From Desulfatitalea sp. UBA4791 (GTDB lineage Bacteria; Desulfobacterota; Desulfobacteria; Desulfobacterales; Desulfosarcinaceae): a stretch of DNA of 26,504 nucleotides. Under the pieces are notes generated by a model that did not search any database, had not been told where the DNA came from, and saw only the letters and a list, made by a program, of their open reading frames with translations. The position numbers and the translations under genes were made by a program. Position 1 is the stretch's first letter; every line of letters starts with the position of its first letter. The DNA lies in assembly GCA_002402905.1 (NCBI GenBank), contig DHGT01000017.1:58162-84665 (forward strand), read 5' to 3'. Of this stretch, positions 6,975 through 15,576 are shown piece after piece.

Positions 6975-9062
6975 TTAGAGTTTTTTGACCGTGATCCAGG
7001 TGTGGTCCAGTGCCGGACTGCCGCCGATCTTGTCATGGTGGCGCTCCTGAAGCATTGCATCGGCCACTCCTTTACCGTAGCTGCGTTTGCTGTCGACCTC
7101 CTTGTGTCCGAACCCATGGAGCATGAAGGCCGCTTCGGGGTGGATCAGGTCGGTGACAAAGGCGCGCATTTCGCCCTTGCCCGCATTAGAAGCCACCTCG
7201 ATGCGGTCGTTGTCGGCAATGCCCAGCTCTTTGGCCCGCCGATCGTTTATCCAGAGGCGATTTTCGGGCACCAGGTGGTTGAGGTAAAGGTTGTTTTGCG
7301 TCATGACGTTGGTGTGGGCCACGCAGCGGCCGCACATCAGGCGGAAGGCGTCCGGTTGGCGGTCGAGCGGCTCATAAGCCGGCAGCGATGGGATCCCGTG
7401 GCTCTCCATCAAGTCGGAGACCACCTCGATTTTTCCGGAAGGGGTCTTGAAGTTGATGCCGTCGTTGCGGTCCCACCAGATGGCCTTGTCACTCAGGGAG
7501 ACGGAGCCGGTCTCGTCGAAATCCTCGATCTTGATATCCAGGTCCGCCAGCTGGTATTTCCAGATGTCCTCGGCGGTTTCGTACGGGAAGTATTGGCCGA
7601 CGCCCAGACGATCGGCCAGCTGTTTGACGATCCACCACATCGGTTCGGTGTCGAATCGCGGGCGGACGCAGGCGATGCGGCGATTGATCGCCGGTTTCAA
7701 CCCAGAGCCCATCTGAAGGGGATCGGAGCGCTCCAGGAAGAACGACTCGGGCAAAATGACATCCGCCATGGCGGTCGTGGCGCCGAAGTTCACATCGCTG
7801 GCCACGATCAGGTCGAGTTTCTGCAAGGCCTTCATATTGGTGTTGTAATCCGGGTTGGAGAGCAGCGGATCGTAGCGGAAAGCGAACAGCACCTTGATCG
7901 GATAGGGATCTTCGTTGATTACCGCATGGGGGAACATGAAGCCCACGCCATGGGCCGGATCGGCGATGGGGAACTTGTCCTGGCCGCAGCCGTCGAAACG
8001 GCGTTTGTCTTCCATTTCGGGAAATTTCTGGGAGGAGAAGGTCTTCAGGCCGGCCTTGTAGCCCGCGTCCTTGAGCCCCTTTTTGATGAAGAGCCCCCCT
8101 TTGCTCTCGATGCTGCCTATCAGGGCGTTCAAGATCAGGATCGAACGGCGGAAGTAGACCTCGGTGGGATGATGCGAGCCGCGGTACCCGTAATGGAAGA
8201 CCACCGCCGGCTTGACCCTGCTCACTTCCCGGGCCAGGCTGACGATCTCCGCGGCTGGAAGACCGGTCTCCTTCTCGGCCCATTCCGGCGTGTAGGGATC
8301 CACGAATCGGCTCAGCTCGTTGAAGCCCTCCACCCAGCGTTTCACATAGGGGGCATCATAGAGCTTCTCCTTGATGATGATGTTCATCAGGGCGTAATTG
8401 AAGGCCAGGTCTCCGCCCGGCCGGATCATTTTATAATCATGCGCCTTGGCCGCCGTGATCGTCACGCGTGGATCGATATAGGTCAGTTTGGTCCCCTTCT
8501 CCAGGGCCGCCATGAAGCTGTTCATCGCCTTGATTTCAACCGATTCGAAGACGTTGCGACCATACAGCACCACGTGTTTGGCATTGGTCCAATCGGCATT
8601 GATCTGGCCGTCGGTGTAACCGATCATGGAACGGCAGGCCGTGTTGATCGATCCCTTGCAGACCGTGTCGTGGGTGAAGTGGTTGGGCGATCCGATGGCC
8701 TTTTGAAAGGACTTGGAGATATCGGAGATCAGGTTGGCCCGTTCGCAATACACGGCGCTCTTGGCTCCGTATTTGTCGAAAATCGCCTTGCAGCGATCGG
8801 CCGTGTAATCCAGGGCCTCTTCCCAGCTCACCCGTTTCCATTGACCCGAACCCCGTTCGCCTGTCCGGATCAACGGGGATTGGACCCGCTGGGTGTCGTT
8901 CAGGGCCGCCATCGCCGCCACACCCTTGGGGCAGACGCCGCCGTTCATGGCCGGCACATGGGGATTGCCCCGGATGCTGATCACCTGTTCGTTTTCCACC
9001 TCCACCTGGATCGGGCAACGCACGGAGCACATAAAACACAGTGTGTTGATATACTTTTTCAT
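6975..9062 (-). CDS. Molybdopterin (bis-PGD) oxidoreductase, catalytic subunit
   Basis: This 695-residue protein belongs to the DMSO reductase superfamily. It opens directly with a [4Fe-4S] motif (Cys9, Cys12, Cys16, Cys44) and has no twin-arginine signal, so it should stay in the cytoplasm. The likely Mo/W ligand is Cys135 in HDTVCKGS. Further family segments include YIDPRVT (after about residue 195), the APYVKRWVEGF helix and a C-terminal cofactor-binding domain with CGRCVAHTN. Overall it looks closest to thiosulfate/polysulfide reductase-type (PhsA/PsrA) enzymes, but I cannot name the substrate. The ATG at 9062 is chosen over upstream in-frame codons because an AAGGGA site precedes it and the cluster motif should begin near residue 9. 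It heads the operon that continues into rnfCDGEAB. Confidence 0.88.
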   Translation of the reverse strand: MKKYINTLCFMCSVRCPIQVEVENEQVISIRGNPHVPAMNGGVCPKGVAAMAALNDTQRVQSPLIRTGERGSGQWKRVSWEEALDYTADRCKAIFDKYGAKSAVYCERANLISDISKSFQKAIGSPNHFTHDTVCKGSINTACRSMIGYTDGQINADWTNAKHVVLYGRNVFESVEIKAMNSFMAALEKGTKLTYIDPRVTITAAKAHDYKMIRPGGDLAFNYALMNIIIKEKLYDAPYVKRWVEGFNELSRFVDPYTPEWAEKETGLPAAEIVSLAREVSRVKPAVVFHYGYRGSHHPTEVYFRRSILILNALIGSIESKGGLFIKKGLKDAGYKAGLKTFSSQKFPEMEDKRRFDGCGQDKFPIADPAHGVGFMFPHAVINEDPYPIKVLFAFRYDPLLSNPDYNTNMKALQKLDLIVASDVNFGATTAMADVILPESFFLERSDPLQMGSGLKPAINRRIACVRPRFDTEPMWWIVKQLADRLGVGQYFPYETAEDIWKYQLADLDIKIEDFDETGSVSLSDKAIWWDRNDGINFKTPSGKIEVVSDLMESHGIPSLPAYEPLDRQPDAFRLMCGRCVAHTNVMTQNNLYLNHLVPENRLWINDRRAKELGIADNDRIEVASNAGKGEMRAFVTDLIHPEAAFMLHGFGHKEVDSKRSYGKGVADAMLQERHHDKIGGSPALDHTWITVKKL

Positions 9063-9125
9063 TGCAACATTCCCTTTCAGTTCGACATCGACACATTTCA
9101 GCCCGTTGCTGTGTCGGGCGGTTAA

Positions 9126-9140
9126 GCATTCACCATGCCA
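9126..9140 (-). promoter_or_regulatory. Sigma-54-like -24/-12 promoter of the Mo/rnf operon
   Basis: TGGCAT-N5-ATGCT lies 64 bases upstream of the Mo-oxidoreductase start. It matches the TGGCAC-N5-TTGCW consensus at nine of eleven fixed positions, with the essential GG and GC dinucleotides in exact register. The expected transcript start is near 9114, leaving a leader of about 50 bases. A RpoN match this short can occur by chance, and no activator site was identified. Confidence 0.4.
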
Positions 9141-9374
9141 GGGCCCCGGCAGTCCGCATATTTTATTCATTTGGTAGCATTTGTGCGTCTCTTTTGGCGG
9201 GGACGACCGATGGCAAGCGGAGAGATCATTGCGTTTCCGCAACGAATCCCTCGTTATCCGGCGCAATTTTGCGACTGTGCCTGCATGCCTTGCGATGTTG
9301 GTTCGTCTGGATTGCGGGGGGCCTTATTCCACTATTTCATAATTGCGCTGACATAATGGGCCACTTGCTCGCAG

Positions 9375-9407
9375 TCGTACTCGTACGCGTTCTCGTACTC
9401 GTACTCG
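9375..9407. repeat. TCGTAC hexamer repeat
   Basis: Five hexamer units stand in register: TCGTAC at 9375, 9381, 9393 and 9399, with a diverged unit (GCGTTC) at 9387, followed by a partial TCG. The stretch is non-coding. Its function is unknown; it could be a simple-sequence expansion or a fragment of a dispersed intergenic repeat. Confidence 0.8.
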
Positions 9408-9525
9408 AAAGATCCCCCTGCTGAACGATCCCAGGATGGATCGAGTACGCTAAGGATCCATTCCATGGGCTGTCTGGGTCGACACATACGTCAGCTTGTT
9501 TTACCTGCGTGTCCGTGAAGAACGG

Positions 9526-11070
9526 TCAGAGCACGCTATGGCCCGGGTAGGTCAACAACGCATAGACGGTCATGGCCAGGCTGAACCATTGCAGCACCCG
9601 GCAGCCGGTGCGGCCGATGCGCCAGGGGGGCAGGAAAAACGCGGTAAAAAAACCGCTGCACACGAACATGGGGGTCAGCAGGCGGACATTGTCGGGCCGC
9701 CAGGCGACGATCAAGGCGACGAGCATCCAATACACCAGCATGGCCAGGGCCGTTGTCTTGAGGCGATGCGGTCCCCACCACAAGGCGTGTCCCATGGCCG
9801 GGATGACCAGCAGGAATCCCACGGGTCCGAACCAAGTCCAGGGGTTGTCCGGCGCCCAGGTCAAGCGGTAGGCTTCGGCCGTGCCGCGCGCTCCGGACCA
9901 TGTGGCCACCGCCTGCCGATACACCAGTTCCAGTGCATCGACCAGACCCCACCCGAAGATCCGATGTGCGGCGGTGTCCATGACATCGGGAAGATGAATG
10001 CTCTGGAGGAGATAACGGGCCATGTTGGCCGCTGCGCCCACGATGCCGCCGGCATTGAAAGCCACCTCTTTTCCGGGCAATGCGCCCATCCAGGGCAGGC
10101 CGTGCAGCAGGTTGTAGGAAATGCCGATCACCTGGCCGAATATCAGTACGGCCGACAGCCCCACCGCGATATATCCCCAATGCCCGCTGAGGCTCTGGAA
10201 CCACAGGCGCAGGTTGTGCCGCCGCGCGAGCACCAACAGGCTCAGCGCGAGCAGCACGGTCGGCATGAGGTAGCATAAGCGGCCGTCGGTGACCGAAAAG
10301 CAGGCGGCGGCCAGCAGCATGATGCCATCCTCCCGATGAGGCCGCTCGACCATGCGGAAAAGGGCCAGGATGGCCAGCAGGGCCGCTGCGGCCGGCAGCA
10401 ACTCGCTCTGGGCGGCCAGGTTCTGGTGAACGAGCCGAGGCATACTGACGATGAGCAAGGTGGCCGTGATGGCCGTCGGCGGCCAGGCATAGCGGCGGGC
10501 CAGGGCATAGGTGCCGAGGGCAATGACCAGGTAGGCACAGCTATTGGCCAGCGGGGGGGCCGCCATGGGCTGCCAGTCGGCCAGGAAGATGACGTGGTTC
10601 AGCCCCGTGGCGGCGGTGGCGGGCGAGGCTTGCAGCAAGGTGAAGAACGACCCGTCGAGACGAGCGAGCGCTGGATAGATGTCCTTGAAGGTCATCGTTT
10701 CCCTGGCGATTTCGTTCCACACGGTGAAGGCGAACAGACACGCGCCGCCGCAGACGAATACAGTGACGGGTAGCGGGTGGAGGCGCACAAAATTGGATGC
10801 GATCCTGAGCTGTTCACGCAGCAATTTGCCGCGAAGGATCACCATTCTCAAGGCCGGCACGGTCAGCATCAGCATGGCCACCGGAAGGAAACGCTGCAGA
10901 CCGAGCAGCAGCAGGATCTGGGCGGTCCAACTCGATAGCATCAGCATGGCCATGAGACCATAAGCGCCGGCTTCGGCCACCGTGTCGCCGCGATGGCGGA
11001 AATAGCCGAAGGCGGCCGCGGCGATGAGCAGGCTGAAGACGGTCATGGCGATATTGACGATGACTGACAT
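9526..11070 (-). CDS. Polytopic membrane protein, possible GT-C glycosyltransferase
   Basis: This 514-residue protein is hydrophobic along almost its whole length, with roughly a dozen predicted membrane helices. Its organisation resembles GT-C (PMT/ArnT-like) glycosyltransferases that take sugars from polyprenyl phosphate: a large outer loop after the first helices (around TMTFKDIYPALARLDG), an ADWQP segment, then helix pairs, and a late RPDNVRLLTPMF segment like the R..RY/L..P motif near the end of such enzymes. I do not see the full catalytic signature, so the family call is tentative. The ATG at 11070 begins four bases after the stop of the small cysteine-rich gene, implying a shared transcript. 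Helices run to about residue 505. Confidence 0.6.
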   Translation of the reverse strand: MSVIVNIAMTVFSLLIAAAAFGYFRHRGDTVAEAGAYGLMAMLMLSSWTAQILLLLGLQRFLPVAMLMLTVPALRMVILRGKLLREQLRIASNFVRLHPLPVTVFVCGGACLFAFTVWNEIARETMTFKDIYPALARLDGSFFTLLQASPATAATGLNHVIFLADWQPMAAPPLANSCAYLVIALGTYALARRYAWPPTAITATLLIVSMPRLVHQNLAAQSELLPAAAALLAILALFRMVERPHREDGIMLLAAACFSVTDGRLCYLMPTVLLALSLLVLARRHNLRLWFQSLSGHWGYIAVGLSAVLIFGQVIGISYNLLHGLPWMGALPGKEVAFNAGGIVGAAANMARYLLQSIHLPDVMDTAAHRIFGWGLVDALELVYRQAVATWSGARGTAEAYRLTWAPDNPWTWFGPVGFLLVIPAMGHALWWGPHRLKTTALAMLVYWMLVALIVAWRPDNVRLLTPMFVCSGFFTAFFLPPWRIGRTGCRVLQWFSLAMTVYALLTYPGHSVL

Positions 11071-11074
11071 TCGG

Positions 11075-11404
11075 CTATTCGCCTGCTTCTTGCTGGGCCT
11101 TGAGGTGGTCGACGATGGTCTGCATGTAGTCGCGCATGTCGATGGCCAGGCGCCGGCACTCTTCACAGTAAACTTTCCGGAACATATAGCCGTGGGCCTC
11201 GTTCTGGTGGCGGTACCATGCGATGTAAGGGGTCTCCTTGCAGAACTTCTTCCCGCTGTAGGCGGCGATGGGGCAGCCGGAGCAGACCAGCATGTAGAAG
11301 AAGCGGCAAGGCGGGCAATCGAGCACCCCACCATCGGATCCCTTGCCTTCGATGATGCGATTCCATTTGCGCACGGATGCTTCCATGATCGAGATTTTAT
11401 TCAT
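11075..11404 (-). CDS. Small cysteine-rich protein of unknown function
   Basis: This 109-residue protein has seven cysteines arranged as CPPC (30-33), CSGCP (41-45), FC (55) and YCEEC (80-83), with a TPYIAW segment after Cys55. The spacing suggests one zinc-ribbon-like or Fe-S site, but I cannot assign a known family with certainty; similar CPxC...CxxCP...C..TPY patterns occur in small uncharacterised proteins. The C-terminal third is charged and helical. I place the start at 11404, where AGGA lies five bases upstream; it overlaps the end of the Usp-deacetylase gene by eight bases. A longer form from 11443 is possible but lacks a good ribosome site. Confidence 0.75.
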   Translation of the reverse strand: MNKISIMEASVRKWNRIIEGKGSDGGVLDCPPCRFFYMLVCSGCPIAAYSGKKFCKETPYIAWYRHQNEAHGYMFRKVYCEECRRLAIDMRDYMQTIVDHLKAQQEAGE

Positions 11405-13421
11405 GATCATCCTGCCTTTGGTTATGATTTGCTTCCGGGCCATTCAAACAGGACCAGTATCGTTTCATCACTTCGGTACAGCGGTGAACGCTGAGGTCGA
11501 CTTTTCGTCGGTTGAACCTGGCGGCCACCTGATTGACGTCGCAGCGCGCATGGTCGCAAAGTTCTTCCAGGACCGCCTTGACCGAATCGGCCAGGGACTG
11601 CTGGTGATAGCCGCCCTCCAGTACCAGGACCAGACGGCCCATGCAGCAGGCGTCGCTGATCTGCATGACGATGCGCGTCAGGGCCGCGAATCCCTGGGCG
11701 GTGAGCTTCATGCCGCCCAAAGGGTCCTTTTTATGGATGTCGAACCCTGCGGCCACCAGAATCAGATCCGGTTTAAAGTCATGGGCGATCGGGACGAGCA
11801 GCCGCTGGTATAGATACGCAACCTCTCCGTCGCCCAATCCTTTGCGCAGGGGGACATTGATGGTGTAGCCTTCTCCGCGGCCGCGTCCCACCTCCAACAG
11901 GTGACCGGTTCCGGGAAATAGCGGATATTGGTGAGTCGAGAAGTAGAGTACCGACGGGTCTTGTTCGAAGATATGCTGAATGCCGTTGCCGTGATGCAGG
12001 TCCCAATCCACGATGAGCACCTTGTCCATTCCCAGTTTTTCACGGGCATAGCGGGCGCCGACGGCCACGTTGTTGAACAGGCAGTACCCGTTGGCGCGGC
12101 CGGCCTCGGCATGATGGCCGGGCGGTCGCGCCAGGACAAAGGCGTTGCGGATTTGACCGGAAACAATGGCGTCGATGGCCGCAACCACGCCGCCGGCGGC
12201 CAGGGATGCGACCGCGAAAGAGGCGGCGCAGGCGTAGGTGTCCGGGGTCAATTGGGTATGGTCGTGCCGGGCCGTGGCCTCGATCTGGCGCACATAGGCC
12301 GCCGAGTGGACCCGCGTCAGGTCTTCTTCGGTTGCCGGGCGGGGTGGGATGCGCACCAGGGACAAGGTCGGCTCGAGGCGGTCCAGCAGTGCGTAAACGG
12401 CCTCCAGCCGGTGGTAATTTTCCGCATGTTCGGTTTCGCAGCGGTGGGCCAGGTAGAATGGATCCCGCACCACACCGGTCGGCGGCCGGGGGGTGCCGAT
12501 TTCCTGGGGGGCGGTTGCTTTCGTCACGAACGAAACAGGGACCGTGAGCACATGACAGGGGGCCTTGCGCAACAACGTCTCGGTGGTCGAGCCGACGATC
12601 AACTTGCCGATGGCACTGTGGTGGCGCACACCGACTACCACCAGATCGACGGTACCGCCGCGCAGCCTATCGAGCAGTTCATCCTGGGCCGGACCGGTGG
12701 CCAGATGGGTACTGACGGCCACCTCCGGCACAATCTCGTCCCGCGCCATGCGCTTCAGTTTTTCATCTATCTGCTGCTGGAGCAGCGATTGCACCTGGCC
12801 GTAGGGACCGGTCGCCGGATCGATCATATCCGTATGAACGGGGGATTCGATGGCATGCAGCACTTCCACCGAGGCTCCCAGGGCGTGCGCCAAGCGGCCG
12901 CCCCAACCGATCAAGGGGAGGTGATCCGGCGACAAGTCGCAACACACCCCGATGCGGCCGATCTTGTCGGGACCGCGGTCGGCGGGCCGCAGTATCAGCA
13001 CGGGGCAAGGCACCAGGCGCGCTAGCCGTTCGACCACGGTGCCCAGAAAGAAACGTTTCAAGCGCGTGATGCCCAGGCTGCCGGCCACGATCAGGTCAAT
13101 GGGATGCCCACGGCAATAGTCGACGACCGCTTCGACCGGATCACCGGAGACAATTGCAATTTGCATGGAAATCGTGGACGGCGGCATCAGCGCTGCGATG
13201 GCGGTTTCGCATTGGGCACGGCGGGCCTGAAGGTCACCGCTGCGTTCGAATTCGGTGGTGGGATGGAGCGGGTCCGATGGCACGTGGATGGCATGCAACA
13301 GGCGCAGCCCGGCCCCTGTGCACTGCGCCAGGCGGGCCGCCCAGTCGATCAATGCCTTTGCGGCCGGTGAGAGATCGACCATGCAGAGGATGGAGCGGAT
13401 GCTGGGGTTTGGGACGCCCAT
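11397..13421 (-). CDS. Usp-Usp-histone deacetylase-like fusion protein
   Basis: This 674-residue protein joins three domains. Residues 9-146 are a universal stress protein domain with an intact nucleotide-binding pattern G-x2-G-x9-G-T (Gly114, Gly117, Gly127). Residues 155-296 are a second Usp domain in which the second glycine is replaced by histidine (GVRH), so its nucleotide site is probably degenerate. Residues 315-625 are a class II histone deacetylase/acetoin-utilisation-like domain with RPPGHHA (His436/437), DWDLHHGNG (zinc ligands Asp474 and His476), GFDIH (third ligand Asp561) and the catalytic EGGY (Tyr605). All deacetylase catalytic residues are present. The likely reaction is hydrolysis of an acetyl-lysine, acetyl-polyamine or similar amide in the cytoplasm, perhaps under control of nucleotide binding by the Usp part. 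It heads a three-gene operon. Confidence 0.9.
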   Translation of the reverse strand: MGVPNPSIRSILCMVDLSPAAKALIDWAARLAQCTGAGLRLLHAIHVPSDPLHPTTEFERSGDLQARRAQCETAIAALMPPSTISMQIAIVSGDPVEAVVDYCRGHPIDLIVAGSLGITRLKRFFLGTVVERLARLVPCPVLILRPADRGPDKIGRIGVCCDLSPDHLPLIGWGGRLAHALGASVEVLHAIESPVHTDMIDPATGPYGQVQSLLQQQIDEKLKRMARDEIVPEVAVSTHLATGPAQDELLDRLRGGTVDLVVVGVRHHSAIGKLIVGSTTETLLRKAPCHVLTVPVSFVTKATAPQEIGTPRPPTGVVRDPFYLAHRCETEHAENYHRLEAVYALLDRLEPTLSLVRIPPRPATEEDLTRVHSAAYVRQIEATARHDHTQLTPDTYACAASFAVASLAAGGVVAAIDAIVSGQIRNAFVLARPPGHHAEAGRANGYCLFNNVAVGARYAREKLGMDKVLIVDWDLHHGNGIQHIFEQDPSVLYFSTHQYPLFPGTGHLLEVGRGRGEGYTINVPLRKGLGDGEVAYLYQRLLVPIAHDFKPDLILVAAGFDIHKKDPLGGMKLTAQGFAALTRIVMQISDACCMGRLVLVLEGGYHQQSLADSVKAVLEELCDHARCDVNQVAARFNRRKVDLSVHRCTEVMKRYWSCLNGPEANHNQRQDDHE

Positions 13422-13458
13422 GCCGATCCTCTATGAAGGGGGTTGTGATAATGTATTA

Positions 13459-13488
13459 ACTATACGCGTCGGCTCGGAAGGGTGTCAA
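13459..13488 (-). promoter_or_regulatory. Sigma-70-like promoter of the Usp-deacetylase operon
   Basis: A perfect -35 TTGACA (13488-13483) and a -10 TATAGT (13464-13459, five of six) are separated by 18 bases. The start of transcription should fall near 13452, about 30 bases before the ATG at 13421, which has a GAGGA site. The -35 lies only eight bases after the aroB stop. No terminator intervenes, so some read-through from aroFB is possible. Confidence 0.7.
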
Positions 13489-13495
13489 CGAAGGA

Positions 13496-14515
13496 TCAGC
13501 GCAGCCATTTTTCCAATTCATCCAGCCCCACCGTCTCCACCACCGCCTTTCCGATGGTTTCGAGCAGCACGAAGTGCAGCCGGGTCTGTTCGCGCTTTTT
13601 GTCTTTCTTCAAGGCTTCGAATACGGCCCGGCGGTCGAAATCCAGGGCCACGGGCAGGTCCAATCGACCGAGCAGGGTCTTGATGCGGTCCAGGTGCGTC
13701 GGGGCCAGCAATCCTTTCTGAACGGAGAGTTCGGCCGCCTGGACCATGCCGGCACTCACCGCCGCGCCATGGGAGATGCCCAGGGTCTTTTCAAAGGCGT
13801 GGCCGAGGGTGTGCCCGAAGTTGAGTTTGCGGCGCTCGCCCGCCTCGCGCTCGTCCTGGTTGACCACTGCGGCCTTGATGCGCACCGAGCCGTCCACCAG
13901 GTGCAGCAAGGTGGGGTGGTCCATGCGGGCGATGGCGTCGCAGTGGGACTCGATGAAATCGAAATAGCCGGCGTCGGCGATGCAGCCGTGCTTGACGATT
14001 TCGGCCAGGCCGCAGGCGATCTCTTCGGGCGGCAGGGTGTCGAGCAGGGCGATGTCGGCCAAAACGAATTCGGGCTGGTTGAAGACGCCCACCATGTTTT
14101 TGTAGCCCTTGAAGTTGACCCCGTTTTTGCCGCCCACGGTGGCGTCCACCTGGGCCAGCAGGCTGGTGGGCACGAAGCCGAAGCGCAGCCCGCGCATGTA
14201 GGTCGAGGCGGCAAAACCGGTCACGTCGCCCACGATGCCGCCGCCGATGCCCACGATGAAGCTGCTGCGGTCGGCTTCCGCATCGATGAGCCGGTCATAG
14301 ATCATGGCGAGGGTGTCCAGGGTCTTGTGCCGCTCCCCGCAGCCGATGGTGATGACGTCGCCGCGGGGGAAACGTTCGCCATAGAGGGCGCCGACCGTTT
14401 CGTCGGTAATGATGAGGGTGCGGCCCTCGGGCAGGTAGTTTGCCAGGTTGTCCAACGTTTCGCCGACCAGCACCCGTGAGCGTCCGCTTTGGCCTTGGAT
14501 CAGAATTTCGTGCAT
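13496..14515 (-). CDS. aroB: 3-dehydroquinate synthase
   Basis: AroB converts DAHP to 3-dehydroquinate, the second step of the shikimate pathway, using NAD+ and a divalent metal. The 339-residue protein has the family's GIGGGIVGDVTGFAAS dinucleotide-binding loop, followed by FVPTSLLAQVDATVGGK, then LAEIVKHG and FGHTLGHAFE, which carry the metal-binding glutamate and histidines. The C-terminal KKDKKR.Q..L.FVLL segment is also typical. The length is normal for the family. Its ATG is three bases after the aroF stop, so both shikimate entry enzymes share one message. Confidence 0.97.
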   Translation of the reverse strand: MHEILIQGQSGRSRVLVGETLDNLANYLPEGRTLIITDETVGALYGERFPRGDVITIGCGERHKTLDTLAMIYDRLIDAEADRSSFIVGIGGGIVGDVTGFAASTYMRGLRFGFVPTSLLAQVDATVGGKNGVNFKGYKNMVGVFNQPEFVLADIALLDTLPPEEIACGLAEIVKHGCIADAGYFDFIESHCDAIARMDHPTLLHLVDGSVRIKAAVVNQDEREAGERRKLNFGHTLGHAFEKTLGISHGAAVSAGMVQAAELSVQKGLLAPTHLDRIKTLLGRLDLPVALDFDRRAVFEALKKDKKREQTRLHFVLLETIGKAVVETVGLDELEKWLR

Positions 14516-14518
14516 GGA

Positions 14519-15529
14519 TCAGCCGTCCTTCAACATGTCGTGGACCCGCCGAACATCCCGGCACAGCCGGGTGAACTGCTCGGGGTAGAGCGATTGGGCG
14601 CCGTCACTCAGGGCGTTTTGGGGCTCGTGGTGGACTTCCACCATCAATCCATGGGCGCCGACGGCTACGGAGGCGCGGCTCAGCGGGATCACCTGGTCGC
14701 GTTTGCCGGCCGCGTGGCTCGGATCGACGATGATCGGCAGGTGGCTCTCTTTCTGAACCACGGGCACCACCGAAAGATCCAGGGTGTTTCGGCTGTGGCG
14801 CACGAAAGTCCGCACCCCGCGCTCGCAGAGGATGACGTTGGGGTTGCCGCCGGCCATGATATATTCGGCCGCCATGAGCCACTCGTCCAGGGTGGCCGAC
14901 ATGCCGCGTTTGAGCATGATCGGCCGCCGGCATTGGCCGGCGCGTTTGAGCAGGCTGAAGTTCTGCATGTTGCGCGTACCGATCTGCACGATGTCGGCAT
15001 ATTCCTCGACCCGATCGAAGGTCTCGGTGTCCATCACCTCGGTCACCACCGGCATGTCGAAGGTGTCGCGCACTTTGGCGAGAATCTTGAGGCCCGCCAG
15101 TCCCATGCCCTGGAAGGTGTAGGGCGAGGTGCGCGGTTTGTAGGCGCCGCCCCGGAAAATATGGCCGCCGGCCTCCTTGACCCGTTCGGCGATGGTCATG
15201 GCCTGCGCTTCGCTCTCGATGGCGCACGGGCCGCCGATGAGGGTCAGATGGCCGTTGCCGATGATCACATTGCCGACCTCGATCAGGGTGTCGTTGGGCT
15301 TGGTTTCCCGGCTGACCAGCTTGTAGGGGCGGGTGACAGGAATGGCATCCTTGACGCCGGACAGCCCGATGAAAAGCGCCGGATCCACCGGGCCCTCGTT
15401 GTTCAGGATGCCGATGGAGACCCGGTCGCCGCCGGGAATCGGCCGGGCCGTAAAGCCTTTGGACTCGATGATGTCGACGACCCGCTGGACCTCTTCGGCA
15501 GTGGCTTTCTTATCCATTACGATCAGCAT
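14519..15529 (-). CDS. aroF: DAHP synthase, type I-beta
   Basis: This enzyme condenses phosphoenolpyruvate and erythrose 4-phosphate to DAHP, the entry to aromatic amino acid synthesis. Residues 1-65 form the small ferredoxin-like regulatory domain known from Thermotoga DAHP synthase, where it mediates feedback inhibition by Tyr and Phe. The catalytic barrel follows with GGPCAIES, FRGGAYKPRTSPYTFQG, QIGTRNMQN, LKRGM, CERG and DPSHAAGKR. The ATG at 15529 has a GGAGG ribosome site; the 12 preceding in-frame codons lie in the leader. Transcription appears to be governed by the attenuator just upstream, so enzyme feedback and tryptophan-sensed attenuation may act in parallel. Confidence 0.96.
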   Translation of the reverse strand: MLIVMDKKATAEEVQRVVDIIESKGFTARPIPGGDRVSIGILNNEGPVDPALFIGLSGVKDAIPVTRPYKLVSRETKPNDTLIEVGNVIIGNGHLTLIGGPCAIESEAQAMTIAERVKEAGGHIFRGGAYKPRTSPYTFQGMGLAGLKILAKVRDTFDMPVVTEVMDTETFDRVEEYADIVQIGTRNMQNFSLLKRAGQCRRPIMLKRGMSATLDEWLMAAEYIMAGGNPNVILCERGVRTFVRHSRNTLDLSVVPVVQKESHLPIIVDPSHAAGKRDQVIPLSRASVAVGAHGLMVEVHHEPQNALSDGAQSLYPEQFTRLCRDVRRVHDMLKDG

Positions 15530-15576
15530 GAATCTTCCTCCTTCGCCTTGCCGGCCCCGTGCCATCCCCCCACTTC

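Larger units (their letters stand above)
9063..9525. other. Gene-free stretch between the Mo/rnf operon and the GT-C gene
   Basis: About 460 bases carry no convincing gene. The stretch holds the leader and probable promoter of the Mo/rnf operon (9063 to about 9150), a short inverted repeat around 9264-9275 (CGCAA/TTGCG arms), and a hexameric repeat at 9375-9407. Downstream of the GT-C gene (9525 leftward) I find no clear intrinsic terminator: a weak CCGT/ACGG hairpin has no T run. Confidence 0.6.

Noticed and set aside
6618..9125. Very long plus-strand open frame opposite the Mo-oxidoreductase
   Set aside because: It is antisense to a clearly recognised gene, has no family motifs, and such mirror frames are expected in GC-rich coding DNA.
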